Origin: Uranotaenia lowii
Taxonomy: Eukaryota > Arthropoda > Insecta > Diptera > Culicidae
DNA length: 64,000 bases
Assembly (NCBI RefSeq): GCF_029784155.1
Contig: NC_073693.1
Location: 21,984,002 to 22,048,001, forward strand
Direction: 5' to 3'
In this document: positions 42,145 to 53,689 of the stretch, piece after piece
How positions within the stretch are numbered: position 1 is the first letter of the stretch
Layout of the letters: the number at the start of each line of letters is the position of its first letter
The notes under the pieces: generated by a model
The model's input: only the letters and a program-made list of their open reading frames with translations
Told to the model about the DNA's origin: nothing
Databases searched by the model: none
Program-made: the position numbers and the translations under genes

Positions 42145-44476
42145 TCCAAGCAATCAAAAGTTCGGATAACATACCTCTATCAGGTTTGATCAGCTTAATC
42201 GAGTATGCTAATACAACTTCTTTTCAGCTCAATTTTTAAGTAGTTAAACGAACTTTAAAGTTGACAAAAAGTTCGCATAAATCGTCAAACAACTTTTAAC
42301 CAGCTTCAAAATCCACTTTATAAGCAGCATAAAAAATCTAAAAAATTACTCTTCCGCTCTTTCAATTGCCTTCTCAAGTCCACTAATTTGATTCATATTA
42401 ATCAACCATATTTGTTACTAACTCACATTACATTTAAAAACATGTTCTTACCAAGCCTCGAACCCGAGCTCACCGCTTGAAAGTCGAGATCCATACTTGT
42501 TGCCCTATATGAACATCATGAGTAGGCAACGATTTTACTCGATGTGACGATTTTTTTTTAAAACGACTTTCAGGTTCTTTATTTCTACTTAATTCCCACT
42601 TTCAAGCTGTTAAAAAGTTCTTCCGGAACTAAATGCAGGGTTGCTAGTGATTTTTCGTTTTGTAATTCCAAAGTTTTTCCCGGTTTTTTCCCGGTTAAAA
42701 ATGATGATTTTCTCGGTATTTGTTACACTCGTTTTTGAATATAAAATCAAGGCGAATAAAAAAATTCAAGATAAAGGCCTAAAATGTCTAACAATTCTTT
42801 TATAAACTTGTTAACCGGAATGAAATCATGACAAACACTTCGACGTCTTTCAACACGTTGTCTTTTCGCATCAAATTGACATGTTTTCATAAATATTTAG
42901 ACAAATCCAACGAAATTGGAATATTCATTGTTTTGCTCCACAATTCGAACAATTTGTCTAGAAAGGGTTCAGCTGACTCGATCTTTAAATTTTCACTGTT
43001 TTGAGGTTCTTTTGAGCCACTATAAATATTCCAGTTTATCTAAAATTTGTTGAGTTGTAGAAAAATAATTGTACAGTTTATATAGAAATGTTTAGAAAAT
43101 ACATCGAAATATAATATTAAATCATCTTGTCAACTTGAATAGGAATTTGTCTTACAAAACTTAAAATCATTCGATTGCAGGGAAATGTTTAGTTACTTTC
43201 TTACTGCAGTTATATTGAAAATATTGAAAATTGTAAATAAGACAGGGCTGAACTAGAGACCTCAGATTTCGACAGGATTTTTACAATAAAATCCAGCTCA
43301 GGAAGCTTTAGGCAAAAATTTAACGTTGGAAAAGTAAAAATAATCAAAACATTTGCGATATAGGCTTCGCGAAAAATAGAGCAACAAAAACAACAAAATT
43401 GAAAAAAATATCTTTTTCTTGAAAAATAGATATTTTTTTAGTAAGAAAAATGTAACACTGCTTAAAGAAACCTAACGCTACCAAAATAATTGGTTTTTGC
43501 ATGAAATAATTTAATGAAACGTGTTTATCGAATACTGAACCATTTGAAGCCGAAAACTAAAACTGGTAGTCGTAAAGTAGAGAACATAAAAAGTTTTAGG
43601 TAACATCATAAGGGCCGCGAAAAAATCTATGCCGAGAAACACCGAATGTCGACACTCTATATATCTATCAGAAACTACTGGACTAATTTATACAAACATA
43701 GTATCATTAAGTTACAAACGTTGTGTGTTAAGTTTTGTCGATTATAGTATAATTATTAAATTTAGAACATTTGAAATATGCTTGTTAGTATAGCAAACTT
43801 GCTGAGAGCAAAAAAAAATCTCGTATTTGTTCCGCAATGAGTTAGGAAAACTATTTAAACTTTGTTTGTTTCTAATGAACGAAAATAAGTGTTACCTCAT
43901 GTAAATGTATATCGGGATTGTCGAAAACTGCTCTTAAATTCATAAATCAATTTAAAAATAATTTTGAAACTCCGTGAAAATTTTCCTAACATAAGAATTT
44001 TCCCGGTTATGTGCCGAAATTCCCGGTTTTTTCCCGGTTTCCCGGTGATGAGATAAAATTCCAAAGTTTTTCCCGGTAATCCAATGCGAAGTTGCTTTTG
44101 AACGCCCGTTGGAACTAATTAAAAACTTTCAAGTTTACAAAATAGTACAACAGGGACTTTTTACGAACTATTGAGCTGTACAAAAAGACTTGCAACCCTT
44201 TTGATAGCTACTTGATTTTGAAAAAATTGAAAGTACGTAACAAGTAGATTGTTTTTCTTCATACAAACTTTAAAGTTCCCAAAAAGTAGAAACAGAAACC
44301 GAGACAGTATTTTAGAGCTTTCTTTGAGTATTGGCTGAACTTGATAAAGAATGAAGTTCCATGGACCTCGAAAAAGCATTTTGAACAGCAAAAAAGTTCC
44401 ACAGAACTTTTGTACAGCTATATATGAACTTATTAGTTCGTTCCTTAAGTGATATTCGAACTTTTGGTTGCTTGGG
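42145..44476. mobile_element. CCAAGCAACCAAAAGTTC element, with nested CCCGGTTTTTTCCCGG repeat
   Basis: The left end CCAAGCAATCAAAAGTTCGG (42146) and the right end, read on the other strand, CCAAGCAACCAAAAGTTCGA, are inverted repeats about 2.3 kb apart. Inside, AATTCCAAAGTTTTTCCCGG occurs in direct orientation at about 42665 and 44052, which suggests a second repeat nested in the first. ATAACATAGTAA occurs just outside both ends (42130 and 44488). No transposase is seen. The left part alone is present in unit 1 from about 38420 to 39441. Confidence 0.6.
42451..42511 (-). ncRNA. tRNA-Glu-like degenerate fragment (in unit 2)
   Basis: Same sequence as 38725-38785, carried by the duplication. Confidence 0.35.
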
Positions 44477-44479
44477 ATA

Positions 44480-45136
44480 GTAGGATATAACATAGTAAAT
44501 AATCGAGAGAAGGTGATATTAACCGATGCCAAGGGTGCAATCAAGATAGAGAGAGAATTTTTATAGTCGTATTACATTTTTTTGGAAGCTGAATTAAAAG
44601 CGCGCTGGCAGCTGAATAGAATGTCATTAAGACTTGTTTTGAAACTTGAAAGTATCAGTAGAAACTTAAATTTTGAGCTGTATGGAACGTACTTCATATC
44701 AATGATGGGGCTGAGTATGCTTTTTTGTATCTGTTTTATGGTACTTTTGATTTCTTGGGAAGTCAAATATGCTGTTCTTGTGCCAAAGGAAGACAGACGG
44801 CTAAATTTGTAATAACTTCTACCAAATTCAAAATTTTAAGTAATTTTGAAGGTCAAGCTAAAAGAAACAAAAAACGTTATCAAAATAAGCCTTGATCTGG
44901 AAAAAAATGGTGGTTCATAGTATGCATTATAGATGGCGCACATGGTGCCCAAAAATTAAAGTCGATAAACTTCTTCATTGGACGCTATTTTGTAAACCAC
45001 TGACAGAACGTCACAAAAAATTCGCACATGTGAACATTACATTACTAAGCAGATTTGCTGAAAATTTCATCAATTTTCATTCATGCATTCAAAAGTTATT
45101 CACCAAACAAAGTGTTGCATTTTTTTTAATACACTC
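44480..45136. other. no gene recognised
   Basis: AT-rich DNA with short frames lacking domains (44582-44812 on the plus strand ends in a hydrophobic stretch, FISMMGLSMLFCICFMVLLI, probably chance). Confidence 0.35.
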
Positions 45137-45140
45137 CTTA

Positions 45141-45380
45141 CACAGTAAACGAAAATTACCGAGTTCGGTAATTTTTTTTACCGAAATCCTAACATGTGTA
45201 AATCGTTAAACTGTTCGGTAATTTTTTCGGTAAAAAATAAACGAACATCGGTAAATGAAGAGTCGATTTACCGATGTTCGTTTATTTTTTACCGAAAAAA
45301 TTACCGAACAGTTTAACGATTTACACATGTTAGGATTTCGGTAAAAAAATTACCGAATTCGGTAATTTTCGTTTACTGTG
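45141..45380. mobile_element. 240-bp near-perfect palindromic MITE, TA-flanked
   Basis: Arms of about 116 bp pair with only one mismatch and one indel in a T run; the spacer is 9 bp (45257-45265). The ends are CACAGTAAACGAAAATTACC and its complement. TA flanks both sides (45139-45140 and 45381-45382), and the palindrome extends 3-4 bases into the flanks. Motifs TTCGGTAA and TTACCGAA recur along each arm. Its vocabulary matches the repeat at 24065-24480. Confidence 0.92.
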
Positions 45381-45389
45381 TAAGTCCGC

Positions 45390-46100
45390 CCTATTATGGT
45401 TAATTGAATCAATAAAATCAACCAAGCTTTTTGGAAACACCACAGATGAGCAGATGTACAAGCTAAGCCTTGAAAAGTGTGTAAAGTCCCAACGAAAATT
45501 TTGAGCTTAAAGCTGTTTTTTATTTGCTTCAAACTAGCATGAAAAACAAAATTTTCTTCTATAAAAACAGATATGATACGTGAAAATGCCAACTGAACAA
45601 AATAATTGGTTTCTCTGACTTTTCCAAAGATGTTAAAAAGCTTCTTTAGTAAAAGTAATGAAGCAAAATAAACCAGATAAATTCACCAAGTTTACCAGTT
45701 CACAAGTAACAAGTAAGGTATTGTATTTTGTATCTAGAAACAAATTGAAGCCGTCTTGTTAAAATAACAGCATTTGAAATTTTACACAGCTTTCTAATTT
45801 TTTTTATTCGAGCTTGTACATCTGTTGAACCACTTTCATGGATGAAAAATCGAATAATAAGCTGTGGACTTGATCAATAATCAATCGACAAGCGTTGGGT
45901 TTAGCATAGCAATTAGTTAGCATAGTTTTGGAAAATTAGTTGAAAAGTATGTTTTCGGATCTCTTTCAAAATTTTCTGATCGGTCCGAATTCTGCCCGAA
46001 TTTGGATAAATTATTTATTCGATCTTATATCTTTCAATGTATATTAAAATTTATTTGTATGTCTGCCTATCAATCAGTTGGGCATATTCAAGATTTTTGA
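45390..46100. other. no gene recognised
   Basis: AT-rich DNA without repeats or frames that I can place. Confidence 0.35.
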
Positions 46101-46140
46101 ACCAGGGAAGGTTAGTAGAATGATTTAAGACCTTTCCCTA

Positions 46141-46897
46141 AGCTTCCTGGTTTTACCCAGACTTGCCCGGATATTTGAAACAACACTTGGGGAAAGCCCG
46201 GTCCGGCCCGGATGCCCGATTTTATTGAAAATAGTTCTAATTTCGCCCGGAATGTTTCATTTATTTGCAACACTAAACAAAAAACTCAAATCGAGTCATT
46301 TTTGAACGGATTCTTGGAAGGCTAAAATACAACTTAAATCTGCCCATATGTTACGATAGAAAGAAGCGTCCGGATATTGTCCAAATTTAGGGTTAAAAAT
46401 TTTGGAATGAAATTCTCGGATTTAGCCAGGTTACAAATAAAATAGTTCAAATTTGCACGGTCCGGATACGTGTGGGAAAAATTCTGGCAACCTTAATTTA
46501 GGTTAACAATATTTAATACAAAACTTGGGAACAGTCCGGTCCGGCCCAGTTGTTCGGATTTCATCGAAAAATGCCCGGATGTTGCCCAGATTTATCCACT
46601 TTATTTGGAAAAACAAACAAGGAAAATTTATTTATGCTTCCAAAACGAAATTTCTTGGCCAAGTTCTATAAAAATAATCATAAAATGTTTATTTGAAGCC
46701 TAAAATACGATTTATAATCTGTTGGTGAGTTTTGATGAGAAATTCTTTTATTCAATATTTTTTTCTTGATTTATTTCTGGGTTTTCCGAAAATTTGCTCG
46801 CATTGTTTGTCGTCAACTTTGAAATCAAATGACCGGATTTTGCAATGTTTTTACATAAAATCGTCCGGATACGTGTTGAAAAATTTCTGGCAACCTT
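46141..46897. mobile_element. two diverged relatives of the AAGGTTGGCAG MITE
   Basis: CCCGGATRTT motifs and closing TTCTGGCAACCTT ends at 46482-46494 and 46885-46897 mark two longer copies of the family seen at 24713-24855. Left ends are decayed and no target duplication is clear. After each right end comes A-T-rich bases and then TAGGT (AATTTAGGTT, ATTTTAGGTC), as at 24856 (AGCATAGGTT). Confidence 0.55.
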
Positions 46898-46904
46898 ATT
46901 TTAG

Positions 46905-49475
46905 GTCTTTCTCCAAATAATGGAACGGAAAGAAATGCATGAGTTAAAAAAAATTTTTTATGAGTCTTCTCCTCCACTGAAAGGGCATACAATTTTAGGC
47001 GCCAATGAGGAATATAGAATCAAGTTTACTGTGTTGATGCATTTCGACCAGGAAATGTTTCAAAGAGGGACAGATCACAGGATAACAAATTTCGTTATAA
47101 TCGATCAAGCCTATGGAATCTAATTTACCTTGTGATAATTTTTGGGTACAAGAAACTCCATGATAGTTACGAGGCCACTTCTGAAAATTATTCGCAACCT
47201 GAGTAGAACTAATAACTCATTAAAAATGATACGCAATCTAATTTAGCATTAGGAACTACTATATATACCTGCGTTGTGTTTTGATAGAATAATAGTAGCG
47301 TTCCGCGTTGCCTATCCGGCAGGCAGGCAGCCGGCCAAGTTCTACTTAAAACTTGGTCCAAAACGTCGGTGTCGTTTGAAAAAAAAAAAGAAAACACACT
47401 CACACATCCGAGTGAGAACAAACGTCAATTTGAGGAGCTGTGCGCCAAAAATAAAAAAAAAACTAAAGCGAAGCGCGGCGCGAGCTGTCGAGAAAAACAC
47501 ACTCTATTTTTATTTACGATTTGTCATGCAAGTGGCGCCTTCGTCCGCCGAAGTCGATTTCATCATGTAATTTTATTTACTTTTCCTCGACAGGCGGCTC
47601 GTCGCACTCTCACCGCATTGGATCATTTATTACTGCGAGCGCGCAACAACACGGCTCTAGCTAGAGGGTCCTCGTCGTCGCAATAATAATAAAAAGTTGT
47701 TTTCTTTTTTTTTCTGTATTTTATGTCACCATTTCGAGGAAATTAATCTTGTTCGAAAATTTGATTGCTGCCCTTTTTAAAAATATTTAAGCTGAAGAGG
47801 GCACCACATACACAGCCGAGGGGTCCGATGATGGGTCGTTAAATTTATGACGACAAACTTGTTCGCCGAAAGGGGTGTCAACGTTCTGGGAGTACTGAGA
47901 TGGAGTTGAAACTTTTGGAAGATGATCAAACTGAACTGATGAAGCCATTACGGGGAACTCGAATGATTACCAATATGATTGGAACACGAGTTTGTTGATC
48001 CCACGAAATGGTGAAGAAGTTTTGATTTCTAATTGGTTTAATTTGGTTCTTAATTTTTTGTTTAGGGTACTATGCTTTTAGACTGTCATGATTGATCCCA
48101 GAGAATGATCTGCAAAAGATCAACACCATTCACGATCAGTATTGAAGTGTTTATGATTCAAGTTTAATTTCAAACATTGTTCAGGTTCTAAAAATTAAAG
48201 ATGTGTTGGCGAGACATTCAATTGCCTATGAATGAAAACATGATTTTTAAATCTACCGATAGAATTCCTGCTGTGCTTGAGGGCAACTCCGAAAAGGATT
48301 TCAACTATCCAATCATAAAAAAAGACCAGAAAAGGCGTCACCTGAGCATTTGTGATGTTATTGAAATCCTATTTCATTTTTCAATGAAATGCTCCGGGCA
48401 GTTCAGTCGCAGAAGATGCGGCAATCCATCCATTCTTCCAGGAAGGTTCCACGCCTTTGTTGTTATTTTTCGCATTAGGTACCTCACTCGAGATGCTTAT
48501 CCTTGTATAGTATGGATAAACGTAGCCCGTTTTTCTGCCGGTTTTTCTTGTGAATAGCCGAGCGCCATTGGGAAGATTTTGGCATTGTGGTGTGTTTTTT
48601 TTCGGTTGTTCCATTCAGGTGGGAGTTGATGAGATTCCTATTTCTCACGAACTGCGAGGTCGTGCCGATTTGCCTCTAACAATTCTGTTCACATGGTTTC
48701 TCTTTCCAAAGTGTTGAGGGTAGATTACCTGCGGTTGAGTGAATTTTGGGAAATATTGGCTGAACACGGCGAAGGTGATGTTTTTATGAAATGGTGCAAT
48801 TTATAGCAACTTATTATTAAGTGTGCTATTTTCAAATTAATTGATATTTTTTCAAATAAGTTATTTCATATGAGAGCCTTTATGTTAGGCTTTCATTCTA
48901 ATATTTAGGTCAAATGTTCCAAATTCGTACCAGTTAGTACAAAAATCGAATCCGATTCAGACAACCTCATTCCTGCTTATTGAAGAAAGTAGGTATTTGG
49001 ACTTCTGTTCAAGCAGGACAATTTACCGCGTATTATTATTCTTAATGCTGTATCGTCGATAAAGATCTTTCCCAAAAAGTATTACATTGGACCGAGATAT
49101 TTTCTTCAAAAAAGTACTACTGTGGATTGGGACTTCTTCTTGTGGAAAAGTTTGTAAAAAGCTGATTCTGAATTTTGATCACTCAGGAGAAGTGTTTAAC
49201 TGCGGATGGAGACTTCCGCAACAGTAGCAGATTGAGACTTCAGCTTGTACATAAACTTTTACAGCAAAAGACAGGATCAACACAAATGCAAATGATTGTG
49301 AATAGTGCAAAACACTCAAGGAAATGTTTTCTAACTATTGCAATTAACCTCGGATCGAGACTCCCGCTGCAAAATTGGGGAAAAAGTGTATACACCGCGA
49401 AGAAATTCAATTTCTTCCCTCCTACACGAAACAAATCTATGAAAAATACTTTCCTTTAGTGAATATGTCTGAAAA
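46905..49475. other. no gene recognised; GC-rich island at 47200-47720
   Basis: The part at 47230-47690 is richer in GC and CpG, with CACACTCACACATCCGAGTG and GGCGGCTCGTCGCACTC-like runs, and could be promoter or 5'-leader DNA. No start-plus-domain combination is recognised in frames such as 47369-47686. The flanks are ordinary AT-rich DNA. Confidence 0.3.
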
Positions 49476-49479
49476 AATC

Positions 49480-51190
49480 GATTGGACGTAGTTTCAGATG
49501 CCGCCGAGCTTTCGAACGGAGTTATAGTGCCTTTTAACCCTTGATTCCCTTCTATTTAGTAAACAATTCAGAAAAAAAACTAATTTAGCCTTGAAAATTT
49601 TGAACAAAAATAGACCTATCTTGTGTGATTGTTTTCTGAAAAATCCAATGGAGGCTGTTTGAGCCACCGCACGCTTCGGAAAGGGAAATAATGGCTGTTT
49701 TTACCCTTGATTCCCCTATATTTTTCAATTATTTCAGAAAAAAAGCATGATCGGACTTAAAAATTTTGAGCAAAATGGGACGTATCTTATGTGATTTTTT
49801 TCCGAGGAATTCAACGAAACCTATTTGAGCCACCGCACGATTTGGAAACTGGAGTTATGGCTGTTTTACCCTCAATTCCCTTCCATTTTTTAAAATAGTT
49901 CAGAAAAGCATGTCCGGAATCGAAAATTTGGAACAAAAATAGACCTATCTTGTGTGATTTTTTTCTGAAAAATCCATTAGAGGCTTTTTGAGCCACCGGA
50001 CGGATTGGCTTCGTTCCTCGGAAAAAATCACGTAAGATCACGAATTGAGAGTAAAACAGCCATGACTCCATTTTACGAAGCGTGCGGTGGCTCAAACAAC
50101 CTTCATTGGATTCCTCTTAAAATTCACATAAGATACGTCCAATTTTGTGCAAAATTTTCAAGTCCAAACATGCTTTTTTTCTTAAATAATTTAAAAGTGT
50201 AAGGGCACTAAGGGTAAAAACAGCCATAACTCCATTTTCCATGGAGTGCGATAGCTAAAACAGACTTCATTGAATTCCTCGGAAAAAAATCACACAAGAT
50301 CAGGCTTGTAATTGGTCACCATCGTTTGAATTTTTCCGGAGACAACCACCACACATCGTTCGTGACAATCGTGGAGAGCGCAATCGTTTGATCGGAGAGC
50401 AAAAAAATGTAAAACGAAATTTTGATCTTTTTTGTGATTAGTCGTTTGACTGTCATCCCTCTTGCGTAGATAATCGAGATAATCATTCCACATTGTTCGA
50501 CCAACACATCCAAACATCACCCGGCGCTGCAGAGTGACGAATTTTTTTTTCAACAGGAGGGAGTGAATAGAAAAGATTGCATTTGCTTATTGAGTCTGTA
50601 AGTTCTGCTGCGTGAAAGAGATAGGCGATGTCGTAAACTGTCGGGAATGATGGTCGTTTGACCATCAAATTATCCCTCTCGTGATGGTAGTCGACTGTTC
50701 GGCAAGTTTTCGGTCGCATTCGTTTAATGGCACGAACAATGATACTGATAAAAGCAGGCTGTGCGACTGTCAGAGAAAATGTCGATGGTTTACAAGTCTG
50801 CACAAGATACGTTCCATTTGGTTCGAAAAGTCCAAACATGCGATTTCATAACTATTTGAAAAATGTAAGGGAATTGACATAACTCTAGTTTCCAATCCGT
50901 GCGGTGGCTCAAACAGCCTCCATTCGATTCTTTGGTAAAAATCGCATAAGGTACGTCTCATTTGGTTCAAAATTTTCAAATCCTATCATGCTTTTATCTG
51001 AAATAATTGAAAAATGTTAGGGAATCGAGGGTTTTACAGACATAACTCCATTTTCCGAAGCGTGCAGTGGCTCAAACAGCCTTCATTCTATTTCTTGGAA
51101 AAAATCTCACAAGATACGTTCCATTTGGTTCAATGTGCTTTTTTGTGAAATAATTGAAAAATGTAGAGGAATTGAGGGTAAATAAATTAG
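49480..51190. repeat. ~164-bp satellite in head-to-head arrangement, interrupted by a MITE
   Basis: GAGCCACCGCACG marks minus-oriented units at 49661, 49827 and 49990 (variant), with an older one near 49498; spacing 163-166 bp. From about 50030 the units turn round: CGTGCGGTGGCTCAAACA occurs near 50082, 50243 (variant), 50895 and 51058 (variant). Each unit also carries GGGTAAAACAGCCATAACTC and CACAAGATACGTCC-type motifs. The hAT-like MITE at 50301-50800 sits inside the second arm. Confidence 0.85.
50301..50800. mobile_element. 500-bp hAT-like MITE inserted in the satellite
   Basis: The ends are CAGGCTTGTAATTGG and, on the other strand, CAGACTTGTAAACC; ACCATCG occurs just inside both. The exact 8-bp duplication CACAAGAT flanks it at 50293-50300 and 50801-50808, and that 8-mer is part of the satellite unit, so the empty site can be read in neighbouring units. 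The interior has ATCGTTTGA and TCGTTTGACTGTCAT motifs in both orientations and no transposase. Confidence 0.85.
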
Positions 51191-51239
51191 TTTTTTTTTC
51201 TAGATTTTTTACAAAATATAGGGGAATAATTGGTTAAAA

Positions 51240-52440
51240 AGGCACTATAACTTCATTCGTAAGCTCGTGCGGCACGTCATCCAATTATGCAAAACGCACC
51301 ACGGATTGAGACTTCTTCTAATTTAAAAAAAAATTAAAACTTCTGAAAGAATTCCGCTTATGAGAAGATATTTCTGCGTATTTAGACTAGTAAACAAAGT
51401 AATTTCAAACTTTTGCCAATTTGTACGTACATGTAACTATGGTTTAAGACTTCCGTTTTCAGTTACAGCGGATCGAAACTTCTGCTTGTGAATAAACTTT
51501 AACAACAAATCGCAAAAAGGGTTTAAAAAAATCCGTTAATCAAGACTGATGTAAGTCATGCGTTTTGAAAAGTGAATTGAGATTTCTGTTTATGAAAATT
51601 GAGATTGAGACTCCTACATAAGCCAGATATTTTACCTCGGATCGAGACTGCCGCTTGTTGAAAAAAAGGTTTGAGACTTCTGCCAACGTATGTTCATGTG
51701 TTGCAGTTGTTCGTATTGAGATTTACATTTCTGATAAAAAGTTCCGTCGAGCTGAGGCATCTAATAATGGGTGCCGATAAGTTTCCCAATTATGCAAAAC
51801 GCACCAGGGATTGGGAATTCTCGTAATAAAAAAATTTAAACTTCTAAAAGAGAATTCTGCTTGTGAGAAGGTATTTCTGCGTTTTGAGACTTGTATACAA
51901 ATTAATTTCAAACTTTTGCCGGTTTAAATATGCAACTATGGATTGAGACTGCCGCTTTTTAGAAATTTCAGCGGATTGAAGCTTCCGCTTGTGAATAAAC
52001 TTTAACAACAAATCGGAAAACGGGTTTAAAAGTCCGATGATTAAGACTGATGTAAGTCAACCGTTTGTAAAAGTGAATCGAGATTTCTATTTATGAAAAT
52101 AGAGATTGAGACTCCTACATAAGCCATACATTTGACCTCGGATCGAGACTTCTGCTGATTGAAAAAAGGTTTGAGACTTCTGCCAACGTATGTGCATGTG
52201 TTCCAGTTCTTCGGATTGAGATTTTCATTTCTAATAAAAAGTTCCGGCGAGCTGAGGCATCTAATAATGGGTGCCAAAAAGTTTCCCAATTATGCAAAAC
52301 GCACCACGGATTGAGACTTCTTCTAATTGAAAAAAAAAATTGAAAACAAAGTAAATGTATGGATTGAGACTTCCTAAATTACAGCGAATTGAAACTTCTG
52401 CTTGTGAATAAACTTTAACAACAAATCGCAAACTGACCAT
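51240..52440 (+). repeat. ~500-bp tandem repeat with GGATTGAGACTTC motifs
   Basis: CCAATTATGCAAAACGCACC marks unit starts at 51281, 51786 and 52286 (505 and 500 bp apart). Within units the phrase GATTGAGACTTCYGC and AATAAACTTTAACAACAAAT recur. Looser copies of the same phrases continue through 53100-53680 and occur back to about 49140, so an older, decayed field surrounds the clear part. Confidence 0.85.
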
Positions 52441-52461
52441 ATACATATTGTAGATTGGCTC

Positions 52462-52998
52462 AAAAACTGACATGTGCAAAATTTCAGCTCAATTGGACTG
52501 GATTTAGGGGTGCTTCAAAGCACTCAAAGTATCGTTTTTTCCCCTTAAAAATCACGTAAGGAGAGGTGGGCGAAAATCCAATTTCTGGAATTTAGGCGTT
52601 TTGCGGAAAGCCGGCCGAAAAAATCCCTGAAAGTCAATTTTTGGCCAAAAAATTTTTTTTGGAGATATCACCAGATCTCGACGTTTATGCATTTCTAAAC
52701 CATTTGGCAGCAAAATTAAAATTTCGATTCTCCGGTTTTCCTTTGGTCCCGCCTTACATGATTTCGAATTCTAAAGTTGATTTTTTGTCAAAAAATTATT
52801 CGAGATAACACCAGATTTCGTCGCTTTATGCATTTTTAAGCCATTGAACATCAAAATAAAAACTTCGATTTTTCCGATTTCCTTTGGTTCCCTCTTAGAT
52901 GATTTTCGAGGGTAAAAAAATCGAAACTTTGAGCGCTTTGAGGCACCTCCAAATAAATGTCCAATTAAGCTGAAATTTTGCACAGGTCAGTTTTTTTT
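52462..52998. mobile_element. MITE with ~75-bp inverted ends
   Basis: AACTGACATGTGCAAAATTT on the left and AACTGACCTGTGCAAAATTT, read on the other strand, on the right open arms that match through TCAGCT(C/T)AATTGGAC, GGTGC(T/C)TCAAAGC and CTCAAAGT. The middle holds a near duplication (GATAWCACCAGATYTCG, TTTATGCATTT, 52670-52715 and 52800-52845). No target duplication is clear. It interrupts the GGATTGAGACTTC field. Confidence 0.75.
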
Positions 52999-53689
52999 AT
53001 CTATCTACAAAATTTATGGTGCATTTTGATTGAAATTTCTTCTTATAAAATAATAATAATAATATAATAAAAGTACTGATAAAGAATACAAGTAACAATG
53101 GATTGAGACTTCGGCCTTTGAGAAACAGTTACGGCAGATTTCAACGTCAGCTTGTGAATAAACTGTCACAGCAAATCGAAAAATGAGTCCGAAGATCGAG
53201 ACCTCTTAAAGTAAATTCCAGTAAATTGTAAAAATGATTGAGATGTCAGCTTTTGGTCTACACCTGGATGGAAACGGGTTGAGACTGCTGCTTAAAACAT
53301 ACATTTCACTTCAGATTAGACTTGTGCAGGTTAAAACAAGATTACCGACTTCTGCTAATGTATATACAATGTGTCATTACGGATTGAGATTTCCGCTTCC
53401 TACTACAATTTACAGCAAATTGGGACCTCTAATGACGGAACCTGATAAAAACTGCTCATTAGGTACTGTGTAGTACCACGAATTGAGAATCCCTCTTAAA
53501 ATAAAGTCTTACTGCGAATTGAGACTTCTTCTTATAAGAGCTGTTACTGAGGATTGAAACTACTACTTGTAAACAAAATGGATTCTGCCCATATGGATTG
53601 TGCAACTGTCGATTAGAACTTCTGCGAAACAGTTAAATTAGATTGAAATTTCTGCTTTGAATACACTTCCATAGCAAATAAGATTTTTT

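Larger units (their letters stand above)
39442..43167 (+). repeat. 3726-bp segmental tandem duplication, unit 2
   Basis: Unit 2 follows unit 1 head to tail. The junction shows 4 bp of shared sequence (CATT at 35716, 39442 and 43168), after which the right flank diverges. It lacks the left part of the TA element that precedes unit 1 but continues on the right into the intact remainder of the CCAAGCAACCAAAAGTTC element. Confidence 0.97.

Noticed and set aside
44582..44812. Possible membrane protein (FISMMGLSMLFCICFMVLLI)
   Set aside because: A single hydrophobic run in AT-rich DNA is expected by chance; no other support.
47274..47686. Gene in the GC-rich island at 47.3-47.7 kb
   Set aside because: Frames are short, begin in low-complexity AC or A-rich sequence and show no domain; more likely regulatory or leader DNA.
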